Of a stretch of DNA of 64,000 bases, positions 10,525-22,540 are shown piece after piece. Position numbers and translations under genes: made by a program. Positions within the stretch are counted from its first letter, which is position 1; every line of letters begins with the position of its first letter. The notes beneath the pieces were generated by a model. That model saw only the letters and a list, made by a program, of their open reading frames with translations. It was not told where the DNA came from and did no database searches. Origin of the DNA: Cepaea nemoralis (taxonomy: Eukaryota; Mollusca; Gastropoda; Stylommatophora; Helicidae); contig JACEFZ010018348.1 in NCBI GenBank assembly GCA_014155875.1, positions 667,501-731,500 on the forward strand, read 5' to 3'.

Positions 10525-11348
10525 TTGGTGGGTACCCTTAACTGCGGTCGACATACAAATAAAGATAAAACAAGCAAAGCTAAAAGAGTAAACCATATTC
10601 CCTTAACAATTGGAACTTGGAATGTACGCACCCTACTTGACAGAGACGGCGCGTCGGGTCCAGAGAGACGAACAGCACTGATTGGGAGAGAGCTGGGCAG
10701 GTACAACATCGACATTGCAGCCTTGAGCGAGACACGACTTGCAGAAGAAGGCCAAATCTGTGAAATAGGTGCAGGCTGCACATTTTTTTCTGGAGTGGAA
10801 GGAAAAGCGAGGAAAGACGCCAATCCGGTGTAAGATTTGCCATTAAGTCGGCCCTGGTCGGCAAATTAGCTGGATTTCTAAAGGCTATAAACGACAGGCT
10901 CAAGACCATGAAGGTGCCCCTGCTGAATGGAAAGAAGCATGCAACCATTGTGAGTGTCTACGCACCAACTATGACCAACGAAGATGATGTCAAGAACAAG
11001 TTCTATGAGGACCTGCACAATGTATTAACATCTGTTCCCAAAGGAGACAAACTTATACTCCTTGGGGATTTCAATGCCAGAGTAGGCACGGACATCACCT
11101 CTTGGAGTGGCATTATTGGAAAGCATGGAGTCGGAAATTGTAACAGCAATGGACTCCGCCTCCTTCAGACATGTGCCGAACATGATCTCATGATTACGAA
11201 CACAATTTTCCGTCTCCCCATGAGAAATAGGACATCGTGGATGCACCCTCGCTCGAAACACTGGCACCTCATTGACTATGTCATTGTCAGGAGGAGTGAC
11301 AGACAAGACGTCCGAGTGACAAAATCCATGTGTGGTGCCGAATGTTAG
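10525..11348 (+). pseudogene. LINE endonuclease domain
   Basis: The endonuclease nicks target DNA to prime reverse transcription. Visible in order: LTIGTWNVRTLLD (TWN box, about 10,600), YNIDIAALSETRLAEEG (SETR box with catalytic glutamate), a frameshift near 10,830, then VSVYAPTM, LILLGDFNARVGTD (GDFN box), SNGLRLLQTC, HWHLIDYVIVRR (IDY box) and, past a TAG in the codon before it, TDHRLI (SDH box). The order and motif set are complete. One frameshift and one stop, probably TGG to TAG at 11,346, inactivate it. No ATG precedes the TWN box in frame, so the original start may have been lost. Confidence 0.85.
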
Positions 11349-11414
11349 ACAGACCATCGTCTCATTGTCTCAAAAATAAACACTCACATCAGGCCACCAC
11401 GGCGTCCTCAAGGG

Positions 11415-13637
11415 GTGAAAATGCAAAAAAAGCTAAATGTCACCCGCCTAAACAGCAAGAAAATGCAGCAGTCGTTTGAAAATATGCTGGAAGACCACCT
11501 CAAGCCAAATGCTGCAGCTCAACAGGATACAGAAACAGAATGGAAAGCCCTAAAGGACATAATTTACAAAACTGCTATGGAAATCCTGGGTCCAGCCCCC
11601 CGAAAGCATAAAGACTGGTTTGATGAAAATTCCGAAGACATCAACCAATTGCTGTCCGAGAAACATCTTCTCCCCAAGGCACATTTGAATGACCCAAAGT
11701 CAAGAACATTCAGAGAGTAGTGCAGCAGAACCTTCGGCACATGCGGGACTTCTGGCTGAGCAGCAAAGCTGATGAAATTCAGGGCTTTGCTGACAGACAT
11801 GATATGAAAAACTTCTACGACTCACTGAAAGCGGTCTATGGTCCTACATCACCAGGCATAGTTCCCCTCCTCAGTGCAGATGGGGGAACATTGATCACCG
11901 ATAAGAAAGAAATCCTTCAACGCTGGGCAGAGCATTTCAGCAACATCTTAAATGCAACTTCCTTCTTCGATGATGAAACCATCAACTGCCTTCCTCAAGT
12001 TCCTACCAATGAGACACTTGATGACCTGCCAACCATAGTGGAAGTAAACAAAGCCAGCCAGCAACTCTCCAGCGGCAAGGCACCTGGTCCTGACATCATC
12101 CCAGCAGAGATATACAAGGCAGGTGGGCCGGTCCTAACAGTGCAGCTTCACCAAGTCTTTACAAACATATGGGTGAACGAGACCATGCCACAAGATTTCA
12201 AGGACGCATCAATAGTCCATCTTTACAAACGTAAAGGAAACCGCCAATCCTGTGACAACCACCGAGGCATCTCCTTGCTTTTAATTTCAGGGAAGATACT
12301 CGCCAGAATTCTTCTCAATCGCCTCACAGCCCATCTCGATCAAGGTCTTCTTCCTGAGAGTCAGTGTGGCTTCAGAAAAGAACGTGGAACTGTTGACATG
12401 ATTTTCGCTGCAAGGCAGCTGCAAGATAAATGTCAGGAACAGAACTGTGAAATGTTCTCCACTTTAATTGACCTTACCAAGGCTTTTGACACAGTCAGCA
12501 GAGAAGGACTGTGGAAGATTATGGCAAAATATGGCTGTCCACGAAAGTTTGTCCAAATAGTGCGGCTATTTCATGATGGCATACAGGCAAGAGTACAGGA
12601 AAATGGCGAACTGTCTGAACCCTTTCCTGTCACCAATGGAGTGAAGCAAGGATGTGTCCTGGCACCAACACTGTTCAGCCTCATGTTTTCAGCCATGCTG
12701 ATGAATGCCTTCGAGAACGACGACATTGAAATAGACATCAACTGCCGTATGGATGGAAAGTTATTCAATCTCAGAAGGCTGAAAGCTAAAACCAAAATTA
12801 ACAGCGACACCGTCAGAGAGCTCCTGTTTGCTGATGATTTGCGCTCTGTACTCCAACTCAGAGGCGGACATGCAACATAATGTTTCAGCTTTCTCACATG
12901 CCTGTGCCAACTTTGGGCTCAATATCAACTTGGAGAAGACTGTAGTTATGTACCAGCCAGCTCCAGGGAATAATCACACTGTGCCGAATATTAAAGTGAA
13001 TGATCATAGGCTAAGTGTTGTGGACAAATTCACCTATCTTGGCAGCACTGTGTCACAAGCTGCCACAATTGATGACGAAGTGAATGCAAGAATCTCCAAG
13101 GCCAGTGCGGCCTTTGGCAGACTGTACAAGAATGTATGGGACAGAACTGGAATAAGCCTGCAAACAAAGCTAAAAGTCTGCAAAGCAGTTGTATTATTCA
13201 CACTGCTATATGCTTGTGAAACCTGGACTGTTTATCAGCGACACGCTAGGAAATTAAACCACTTCCACACAGTCTGCCTAAGGAAGCTACTGAAGATTAA
13301 ATGGCAAGACAAGATTCCAGACACTGAAGTCCTAGAAAGAGCATCCATGCCCAGTATCCACACTCTACTGATGAAGAATCAGATTCGCTGGGCTGGTCAC
13401 TTAACTCGCATGCCAGATCACAGGCTCCCTAAACGAAATTTTTACAGCGAACTGCGTTGTGGTAAACGCTCCCAAGGTGGCCAGAGGAAATGCTTTAAAG
13501 ACACTCTGAAAATTTCACTGAAGGCTTTTGGAATTCATCATGACACCTGGGAGGCTGCAGCCAGAGACCGAAATTCGTGGCATCATTACGCAAGGGTGCA
13601 GTCATATGGTAGGCAACCAGGACTGCAAGAGCTGTGA
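11415..13637 (+). pseudogene. LINE linker, reverse transcriptase and C-terminal domain
   Basis: Three frames joined by frameshifts near 11,718 and 12,840. 11,415-11,720 is the linker (RKHKDWFDENSEDI). 11,720-12,880 carries LSSGKAPGPDIIPAEIYK, the DNHRGISLLLISGK box, PESQCGFRKERGTVDMIFA, LIDLTKAFDTVSREGLW (catalytic aspartate), GVKQGCVLAPTLFSLMF and LLFADDL (catalytic FADD). 12,828-13,637 carries FGLNINLEKTVVM, FTYLGSTVSQ, LLYACETWTVYQRHARKLN and QIRWAGHLTRMPDHRLPK. The RT motif series is complete. The breaks are few, so the copy is moderately young but dead. Confidence 0.9.
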
Positions 13638-13818
13638 AGAAAAAGCAGGACAGAAAAACCACTGCAGGAAATCCTCCTCCAGAAACGTCAAGCATTCCTT
13701 GCCCACATTGTCAAAGAACATTTCGAGCCAAAATAAGCCTTATCAGCCATCTTAGAACCCACGGCTCCATACCTTCAACCCCACTGGATGAAATGAATGG
13801 TCATCATCATTCTTGATG
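13634..13818 (+). pseudogene. C2H2 zinc finger at LINE protein C-terminus
   Basis: The frame reads PCPHCQRTFRAKISLISHLRTH, a classical CX2CX12HX3H finger, and ends soon after in MNGHHHS. In the second copy (14,419-14,601) the same peptide follows the C-terminal domain, so it was the natural end of the LINE protein, here cut off by a frameshift near 13,634. A single finger at this place probably aids nucleic-acid binding; that role is inferred. Confidence 0.85.
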
Positions 13819-13845
13819 GACAAACAACAACATTACACAATAGTA

Positions 13846-14027
13846 TACTGGAAACACATACCATGGGTTACAAGCTGGGTGCCATTGAGAATAATTCCAT
13901 AAATGACAACTTTGACAACTGGTCTTTCTATAGTCTGTTCATATTTACGTCCCTTCGTTCACATTCAATTTTCTTGAAAACTGCCTGTTGCATCGTTATG
14001 AAAATTTTCCCGCCGCCTTATATTTAC
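13846..14027. other. Spacer between two LINE 3' copies
   Basis: About 180 bp with no coding signal separates the end of the first LINE from the start of the second 3' fragment. Confidence 0.6.
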
Positions 14028-14615
14028 GCTAGGAAATTAAACCACTTCCACACAGTCTGCCTAAGGAAGCTACTGAAGATTAAATGGCAAGACAAGATTC
14101 CAGACACTGAAGTCCTAGAAAGAGCGTCCATGCCCAGTATCCACTCTACTGATGAAGAATCAGATTCGCTGGGCTGGTCACTTGACTCGCATGCCAGATC
14201 ACAGGCTCCCTAAACGAATTTTTTACAGCGAACTGCGTTGTGGTAAACGCTCCCAAGGTGGCCAGAGGAAACGCTTTAAAGACACTCCGAAAATCTCACT
14301 GAATGCTTTTGGAATTCATCATGACACCTGGGAGACTGCAGCCAGAGACCGAAATTAGTGGCGTGCATCATTACGCAAAGGTGCAGTCATATGTGAGGCA
14401 ACCAGGACTGCAAGAGCTGTGAAGAAAAGGCAGGACAAAAATGCCACTGCAGGAAATCCTCCTCCAGAAACGTCAAGCATTCTTTGCCCACATTGTCAAA
14501 GAACATTTCGAGCCAAAATAGGCCTTATCAGCCATCTTAGAACCCACGGCTCCATACCTTCAACCCCACTGGATGAAATGAATGGTCATCATCATTCTTG
14601 ATGGACAAACAACAA
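14028..14615 (+). mobile_element. Second LINE 3' fragment, near-identical to 13,247-13,835
   Basis: Starts at CGCTAGGAAATTAAACCACT and follows 13,247 onward with few differences through the C-terminal domain, C2H2 finger and the TCATCATCATTCTTGATGG end. It lacks RT. It could be a separate 5'-truncated insertion or a tandem duplication of the first copy with intervening DNA. No TSD is obvious. It contains a 2-bp deletion near 14,146 and a stop near 14,356 relative to the first copy. Confidence 0.85.
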
Positions 14616-17585
14616 CACAACCCTCCACCCAAGGAATATGACTTTAATAGGTCCAAATGCAACTTAAATCATGGAAAGCGCCGACATTTCTTTGATGTTT
14701 TGGCGAAAATGTAGTGAATTCACGCTAACAAACTTGTTTTACAGTATCGCACGTCACATCGGCTGGCGACACAAGGCGTATCCAGATTCGTAAGGGAGTG
14801 GGTGCAACGTGCATTAATGTGTGCAATCTGCCCAGATCTTAAACTGTGTCGATTCCAGTAGGTTGATGACTGCTCTCGGTTGCATAAAATTCAATCCATC
14901 CTTTCCCCAATAGTCATCTTCCTCTTTCAGCACATGGCCCTCACATTTTTTCCCCAGTAACTTTTATCAATATTTAATAGCGCAGACTGGGTTAATGTAG
15001 TATTGTCAGCTGCCACCTGTCCCTTGATTTTAGCCCACTGTCGTATATTCTGAAGGGACTGGGAGATCACTGTAGTGCATGCCCCATTTCTAACTAAAGA
15101 AGTTGGGCCCCATCCTCTTCTATCTTCAATAACCCCAGAATATGACCGTCGAGTTATCTGCAGGCCTCGTCCTATTAATTTAGTCTAGGAGGTATAGATT
15201 ATGGCCCTGGTGAGAATAGTAAATACCAACTGGGATTCTGCCCCTTCTCCAAGGATTCTTTTAGCTCTTGAGCCCCCCTTTTATCAATTCTGAGGAAAGT
15301 CTGGAGAATTCTCTCAGCCTGATTTATGTTAAGAAAGCATGGATGTTGAGCAGTTGATAGACCTCGAGTCTTCTCTCCACAATTTAGTAATTCATCATGA
15401 GTGGATTTGTTTTGACATTCAACAAATTCCAGTAGACATTGACACATGTTTTACACACATAAGATGGAGAATCAACAGATAGGTTGGACTGACAAATCAA
15501 CATAAGGTCAGTTAAGGTTCATCATTTATTGACTGGCCTGTGTCCTCTGGCCTGTTACATACATTTTCCGTTGTTGTTTACACAGGATAACATAGAAAAT
15601 GGCATATAGGCCCAAGTTCACAGTCAATCAACAAATAAACATCAATGAATACTATGTCACCAAGTGTGGGAACATTGTAAACATTTAAATGTTGTACATT
15701 ATAAGTGTGGAGATGATAATTCAACATTTAGGTATCTGTTCCTGAAATGGGTGTTGTGTGTTCCTTAGAGAAATGTAACCTTGTGATTGGGAGATTAGGA
15801 TAAGCCCCGGTCCATTGTCTGATGGATCCACTTCAGTTCTGCCCGTGTAGCTTCTCTGAAGGCTTCCCATACTCTGCTCATGGCTTAGTCATCTTCCATC
15901 TCACGTGTGGTTCATCTCTTTCTCTCTCTTCCCTCTTTCTGGTCTGGGTTGGTTGGTTGGCCAGTTGGTTGCCACCAAGAATTCACTGTGTAAGATTCAC
16001 ATAGATGTGTACAATCCTACCAATGCAATAGTCTAGAAGTAGGTCGGAAGAAACCTAAATTCCTGAAGTAGGAACTAGTTCCCCCCCCCCCCCCCCCCAT
16101 CCTATTTTCTCTGATCTAGTGTTGGGTTAATCTGGGGTGGTCAGAGTTTATCACACTGTGTACGCCTGGTATCAGCTGGTTCCTGCTGTATGTAAATTCT
16201 CATTGGACCTGGGGTCAGTGAGACGTGTACAGTAAGACAGTGACAAGAGTGAGGAGGTGTCAAAATGCATATAAATAAATGGCATACATTTATAACATTT
16301 CTATCACTCTATTGGGTTTGTAGTGTGTATAAATGGTTCTCTGTGTTTTCCCAATTAACCAACTTTTCCTTCTTCTTTGTATAATAACTCCTCTCCCATT
16401 ACCTGTTGGTGTTGTGGTGGTGAGTGTTGCGTGGTGTGGTGTTGTGTTTTAAGTTATGTTGAGTAGTGGGTTAAGTCAACTTCTGGTGATGGAGTTCCGC
16501 GAAGCATAACTTTTCTGATGTAATGCAGTTCATGAGTGCCCTTATCTAAGTAAAATCTGATATAAATATAAATATTCATTCCATCAAACCCTATTTATTC
16601 AATATATGAAGGAGAAAGGGAAGATATGATTTCTCTTTCAGCTCTCTAGATTGTAAATAGGCATAGATAAGTTTGTTTTAAAACGAGGCACTTGTTCTAG
16701 TACACGAACTGTCTTATGAGCTGTAGATAGTGATAGTAATTTAAGCAGTGTTTCTGCTGAAATGCACAAGATTGCCTTAGAATCATCACTTCGTACAGTT
16801 GTCTAGAATAGAATATAGTATTATTATGCACTCCTTAAAGTTAATAACTATCTTTAAGAATATCAGAGATTGAAGTATTCGAAGAGAGTAGTAGATTGTC
16901 AGTTTGCCCGGGAAACGGCTCTGCGTCGTCAGAATCTAACAGTCGAGCATTTTTCACTTCAGAGGTTTTAATTTACAATAATACATTTCAATTGACGTTA
17001 CAAACACTGGATACCATCACTTGATACTTGATACACCTGGTCATCAATTTAATCTAAGGAGTCACAAGCTTACCTCGGATTCAGACATTCTGCCGTTCTT
17101 GTTTGAAAATTCGGTCACACCAGCTTTTGCGTCTGCTCGTCAAGCTGTCTGCAGTGGAAGTGCGCGATTAACATATTCTAAGCAGGCGTCATAGCGGAGG
17201 CGTTGTCACGTGTCTGTTTCTATCCAATGATCTTTTGAGCTTTGGCTGATGAAATATTTCCAAGAATTGACGTCATCTGTCAATCTTTCATTTTCAGTTT
17301 TGATTTTGCGTTCGTTTTTCAGTTTTGGTTTCGGTTTGATTTTGTGCAGTCAATTGTTATATTTCCCCCTCTCTTTTGCGTGCATTCTTGGTAACTGAAT
17401 AATGGTGGTTAGCGGTTATGCCACACCCACATAAGTTCCATAGGGTTTAAATAAAAATGGTACGGCGGAAGTCTCAAGCACCTTTGGCCATGCTCTTCTA
17501 TCAACTTGTCGATTTGAAATATCTTGCTTTTTTGCGCCTGTTTTACAAGGGACAACAATTCTAGCTTGAAAAAAAAATTTTTTTT
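14616..17585. other. Unassigned 3-kb stretch
   Basis: No recognisable coding motif, TIR or SINE head on either strand. It holds a poly-C run (16,081-16,099), a TG-rich stretch (16,400-16,450) and a pyrimidine-rich block around 15,915-15,940. It is the longest feature-poor part of the window and may be unique sequence. Confidence 0.45.
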
Positions 17586-17812
17586 CGCATATCATTTACA
17601 GGACATCGCTGCCAACATCAGCATCTTTCAGCTGATTGTTGATTTCATGGCTAGATTACGCTCAGTAGTTTGTGAGCGACCGGCTCACATACTCAGTAAG
17701 TTACCGACGCGGCGAGAACCGTTATCAATTCTCGCGCACATCACGTTACTCACGAGAGTATACGGGATTACGGAGAAAGACGTTAAACCCCTAGGCCAGG
17801 GAACGAACGAAC
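17586..17812 (-). mobile_element. SINE-B copy (tRNA-type head)
   Basis: On the minus strand it begins GGCCTAGGGGTTTAACGTC and carries the shared core ending in TGATGTTGGCAGCGATGTCC. It aligns with the copies at 23,358 and 45,464. It is older and more diverged than the 45-kb copy. The name is local to this report. Confidence 0.75.
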
Positions 17813-18053
17813 AAACTTTTTTTTCAAAGGGTTAAGAATTGGGCACGCAGGCCCGTCTAACATTCAGCCCTTCTGTCACTCTCTTTCATACATTATTTCA
17901 TTCTTATATCATTCAAGGCTAACAGAGAACAGCAACAATATAAATGATATGCATTATAAAGGCATGGGCAAAATGCGAACATCAATACTACACGATTCAG
18001 TAATATTAGATAATGGTGTGGCACTTGTTATTAGCTATGTGGAATATACTGGT

Positions 18054-18842
18054 CTAGAAATACATTTCTGGAAATGGTATGTTTTCCATTCGGAGCCATA
18101 TCTTTATTGCTTCCTTTGTGCTCGATGCCGTAGGTACTTTGTCTTCTTGGGCAACACCATTGTGATATGATGCATTGTCCATAATTAGACAAGACGGTCT
18201 ATCTAGGGATGGAAGCACTGTATTCTCGCGCCAATCTCTAAATACATTATCATTCATCTCATTATGATAATCCCTATTGTCTGTATGCTTTGATACGAAC
18301 ACGAGTCCAGCATTCTGTAGTAAGCCATTATGCCTGCTACCAGCATCGGCTGTGACCAAACGCTTGGCAAACATCGCTGCATCTTTCCATCCAATGATTG
18401 CCATTCCTTTTGTGTGGTGCACATTGATCCAAGTCTCATCCAAATACACCGTGTCATAATTTTCTTTGCGCATTTCCCTTGTTTTACGTAGGTATCTGCT
18501 TCTCATGGCTTCTAAATGCGGTTGCTCGCAAAAGATATTTCTACCTCCCTTGTACTTTCTAAAAGTGAAACCTAATGTCCTTATAATTTTTCACAAAGTT
18601 GTTTTGGATAACTCTATTGTTCTTTCTCAACTAAACCCTAAGTTTTCTTACAGTCACTGTTTCTTTGGCATCCAGCATTTTTATTATAGCTCGCCTTATG
18701 ACATCCTTGTCAAAACCGTCTACAATTGCCTTTCTACCTACCAATTGCTTATCGCGTGTTGGTTTCATTCCAGATTCTTGCACCCATCAACGAAATGTCC
18801 GTTTACTCAAACCCAATGCATGCACCATTCTTTTTTTTTTCG
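18054..18842 (-). pseudogene. IS630/Tc1-mariner-superfamily transposase remnant
   Basis: Decayed DDE transposase. On the minus strand the N-terminal helix-turn-helix region starts near 18,842 (MVHALGLSKRTF, then ESGMKPTRDKQL). Stops and a frameshift near 18,540 follow. The catalytic core 18,506-18,054 is open: RSRYLRKTREMR, YLDETWINVHHTKG (first catalytic aspartate), SRHNGLLQNAGLVF and CLIMDNASYHNG (second aspartate). The third acidic residue and the PPY..D.NPIE region are missing, so it is truncated as well as stop-ridden. No terminal inverted repeats were located. Confidence 0.8.
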
Positions 18843-19084
18843 GGATTTGTAACAGTTTGAAACAGTTTCCTGCGATCAGCTTCTTGTAAAAAAAATGTGT
18901 GTACAACTTCATAGCGATGCTTTGTAGTGCAAAAAAATTCACATTCAATCCCACTGAACAATAATCACACATTCAGATGTTTGCGATAAGTGGTAAGATT
19001 AAAAAAAATAATAATCCGGATTCATGAAAATACCCACATATTGACGACACCTCTGAACACTCCCATTTTAAACTGCGCGGGGTT
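18843..19084. other. Unassigned flank of transposase remnant
   Basis: Nothing supported. Homopolymer A and T runs are present. Confidence 0.4.
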
Positions 19085-19340
19085 CTTGTCATAAGGCCAA
19101 TCCCATGAACCACGAGAAAATTAACCATTCAACGCTAATGTTTCCGTGTGAAGATGTAATACTTCTAATAATGTGCCCTTCATCTCTGACCCGTAAATTA
19201 TCTACCGCATATAAACAACCTTTGAAATTTGCTGTACAATCTCCAGAACAAATATTTTTTGTTGGGTGGACATAAAGATAAGTTTTCATGCTAAATCTCA
19301 TAATTTTCCCTCAGTTAGTTACTGAGATATGGATTTTTAT
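19085..19340. repeat. Dispersed repeat G, copy 1
   Basis: 19,205-19,340 (ACCGCATATAAACAA, TGTACAATCTCCAGAACAAA, AATCTCATAATTTTCCCTCA) matches, in reverse orientation, 55,940-55,997 plus 56,579-56,665. No coding function is seen. Confidence 0.65.
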
Positions 19341-20000
19341 ATGGAGGGAAACAAATGTGAATGCACTATAGAATAGAGATACCCAATAATACCAACCCCG
19401 GATAGCTAGTGGCTGGCACTGACAAGATTTAACAGTGAAATGCCTGTGTTATGATCCACAATTGGATCCCTGTCAATCTAATAGGCCGGGATTACTAAGG
19501 GGATGCTAAGGGGAGAACGAGGTCTGCAGGGTCCACGGATAACACGCGAACCTCACAAGGTTAATGAACTCAACCTACGTGGTAGTGGACTCATGATCAT
19601 TCGTTCACCAGACGTCGTAGAAGACGCTTCGTGTCACTTCTGAATAAATACAGCGGCACTGCGAGTGTGGAAGTCTTACTGTTGTATAGGTTTGAGTTAG
19701 TTAGATATTAGAAAGTCAACAGGTTGAAATACCACGTTTAATAAACTAAAGATAGGAGGAGATGGTGATGAATGTAACGGAAGAACTGGTAATATGACAT
19801 ATAGACATTTGTTGTAGGGGTGTGCAACATATGAGGAACATAGACAAGTATTTTGGCCTACGCCAGCTCCATCCGAAGAGAAACTCCATGGAGATAGCAA
19901 CAAGCTGCATTCTTTGGATGTATTAGTATTGACGTATGAAGGTGAGCGAAGACGAACAGGAAGAAGAAAGACCAGAGATTGATAAGCTAACAGAGAGTTT
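19341..20000. other. Unassigned
   Basis: No recognised feature. Confidence 0.4.
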
Positions 20001-20153
20001 AGTTGTGAGATGTGTATTATGTAAATTATGTTCAAGACGGCGGTATGGAGGAATATCATCAGCAGAGTTGATCCAGAACACCAAGGACTGAGATCTGTGA
20101 CGAAATATGAACGCCAACGTCAGCTGGCAAGGCACTCGATAATGATGATGTTC
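20001..20153 (+). mobile_element. LINE 3' end with short (ATG)n tail
   Basis: GCGGTATGGAGGAATATCAT, then TTGATCCAGAACACCAAGGA, ending CGATAATGATGATG. It matches in reverse complement the minus-strand LINE 3' end at 556-720 (same IQNTKDL peptide), so it is a 5'-truncated copy of that family in plus orientation. Confidence 0.6.
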
Positions 20154-20227
20154 ATGTATAAAAGAATAAACTCGCCATAGACTGTCACCTGTCTCTATTG
20201 ATTTCTGGAGTCAAGCAATACTTGATT

Positions 20228-20637
20228 AGGGGCAAGGGGGCTGAGTGGTCTCGAGGTATGGTGTCCGCCTCGAGCGCTGGAGGTCCCGGGTTCAAGCCCC
20301 GGCGAGGGCCAGGATTTTTTTTCACGTGGACTTGTAGTAACAAAATTTCCCCTGGTTTATGGGCAGTGAGATCGGACGCCCGTGTGTGTTGTTGCGCACG
20401 TAAAAAAGCCCTTGGTAGTTGGAAATCGAAAAAAAGATTAGCCTAACGGCGCTGTCCGGGCAAAATTTCGAGTTACAAATCTACCCAAAGTTGTTTAGCA
20501 TCCTCGCCGGTGCTACGCAGTTCGTGCACTGAGTTGAGTTTCTCCGGACTCAGGCTTGAGTTACGAGTAGAATGGAGCACTTATGGGTTATACCCGTGTG
20601 CCGTGATGTTGATCCATCGACTAAACTAAAACTAAAC
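20228..20637 (+). mobile_element. SINE-C, tRNA-derived, copy 1
   Basis: A tRNA-like head begins near 20,228: A-box-like TGAGTGGTCTCGAGG and B box GGTTCAAGCCCC (20,289-20,300), the two halves of an RNA polymerase III promoter. A body of about 300 bp follows and ends GTTGATCCATCGACTAAACTAA. The tail resembles the 3' end of the RNase H-bearing LINE at 6444 (GATCTGTCGACTAACTAA). It encodes no protein. The second copy is at 45,087 on the minus strand. Confidence 0.85.
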
Positions 20638-21899
20638 ATTACAAACACTTCAATACTTCGTGAATGCAACTATATACCTGTTCGGTTATCCTGAGTGCGA
20701 AACTGTGTGTTACGTTACAAGTAAACAAAAAACATATTTAAGCAAACCGCTTCAGACGCATGCTGTACAACTTGTTACTGCCATAAACAGGGAATTAATC
20801 GCGAATAAATTTAACTTGAGGAATTATGAGTTATCGTCTCTTTGTACAACAGAACACAGGTGTGTTCAGGACCTCTATTAAACACATTCTCCCGGTTGAT
20901 AACACTGGTTTACACACATTTTGGTGCCTTAAATTATTAAGCTGTTTTGGGGTAATTTTGTGTTGCTGATTCAAGAAATTTAATCAGATTTTTTTCTATC
21001 ATCTCTAGTTTTTTTTTAAAAGATAAATAAGAATGCCCTTCTTAGTAGGACAATTGCCTAGAGTTGGGTGCCATTAATGACATTCTGAATAACTTTATCA
21101 CTAGCATTTAAAAAATCTATAGTCAACACACAAAAAGCTTCTTTTCAAGGACTTCCTGAAATGTGATATGCCCGTTTTAACAGTAATCTGCCATCATGTG
21201 GACATTCCAAAGTCTCTGGTCTCTTCCATTGTTTTTATATGTTGGTGAAATCTTTCATCTTGCTCCTTGCTAAAGTCGCCAAGATTCTCGGGAACGAAAT
21301 GTAAATAGTTGCGGAGGTAGTGCAATTTTATGCTCATGTTGAACCAAGCTTACAAAAACTCGACAGCATTTTTCCAATTAATCCAGAATAACTATCTGCT
21401 TTAAAGTTACCTAGAATGTTTTGCACAACTAAATCAAATGATGACCATGATGTGGGCTCTGTTTTGTTCATCAAATCAAGACAATTTGGATGGTTTATTA
21501 ACTTTCTAATGTGAGGTGCATCGAAAATTCCAGCTTTAAGTTTGTTTGCTCAATTCCAGAAACGTTCTGCACAAGTAATTAAAACAGGTACCATCTGTTT
21601 TTTTTTTTTGCTCAGTGCCTTAACAAACTGCTTCATCAAGCAAAGCTTTACATGTAATGGTGGCAATAGACCTCTTTTTGTTTGCTTGTTGACAATACGT
21701 TTTGCTCCATCTTTAAATTCAACCCCCAATGGCCACCGTTTCTTTGTCAAGTGCGTAATTTTTGCCTTGCTATCCCACAATCATATGAAGCATGGATATT
21801 TGGTGAATCCTCCTTTGCTGGCCAAGCAAGAAGTTCATCATGTTAAGATCTATACAAACCATCCGATATGTTTTAAATACTTCAGTTTTTCCAGAACTG

Positions 21900-22540
21900 G
21901 TGGTGGTGATTGTCCATCAAGAATAATGATGACCATTCATTACATCCAGGGGGGCTGAGAGCTTAGAGCCGTAAGTTCTAAGATGGCTGGTAAGGCCTAT
22001 TTTGGCTCGAAATGTTCTTTGACAATGTGGGCAAAACATGTTTGACGTTCCATGAGGTGGATTCCCTGCGTTGGTTTTTCCCCAAGTCTTTTTTTTTTAC
22101 GCAGAGAATTTCGGTCGTTGGCAGCAGTCTCCCAAGTGTCGTGGTGAATTCAAAAAAGCTTTGATTGATATATTCAGAGTGTCTTTAAAGCGTTTCCTCT
22201 GGCCACCTTAGGAGCGTTTACCACAACACAGCTCACCGTAAAAAAATTCGTCTAGGGAGCCTGTGATCTGGAATACGAGTTAAGTGACCAGCCCAGCGAA
22301 TCTGATTTTTCATTAGTAGAGTGTGGATACTGGGCATGGAAGCTCTTTCTAAGACTTCAGTTTCTGTGATTTTGTCTTGCCATTTAATCTTCAATAGCTT
22401 TCTAAGGCAGACTGTGTGAAGAGGTTTAATTTTCTAGCGTGTCGCTGGTAGATAGTCCAGGTTTCACAAGCATTGCTTTATAGACATTCAGCTTTGTTTG
22501 CAGGTTTATTCCATCTATGTCCCACACATTTATGTAATTT
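21900..22540 (-). mobile_element. LINE 3' end (C2H2-finger family) inserted in ERFHQ element
   Basis: Reverse complement of the 3' end of the 9,656-13,845 LINE: it holds the C-terminal GH..RMPDHRLPK region and the CPHCQRTF finger remnant, and ends TCATTATTCTTGATGGACAA. Flanks 21,844-21,899 and 22,541-22,597 are direct repeats of each other at about 80% identity, both encoding the LEKLKYL part of the host element, so the insertion seems to have duplicated about 57 bp. Confidence 0.78.

Larger units (their letters stand above)
9656..13845 (+). mobile_element. Nearly full-length LINE with C2H2 zinc-finger C-terminus
   Basis: A plus-strand LINE with a GC-rich 5' leader of about 850 bp (9656-10520), endonuclease, linker, RT, C-terminal domain, C2H2 zinc finger and a 3' end reading TCATCATCATTCTTGATGG then ACAAACAACAAC. 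This is the most complete LINE in the window. The left boundary is inferred from the change out of the CA microsatellite; no TSD was identified. Homologous 3' ends lie at 14,028 (plus), 21,900 (minus) and 55,998 (minus), so the family has been active repeatedly. Confidence 0.82.

Noticed and set aside
20228..20310. Functional tRNA gene
   Set aside because: Has A and B boxes but no pairing acceptor stem, and is followed by a SINE body and tail.
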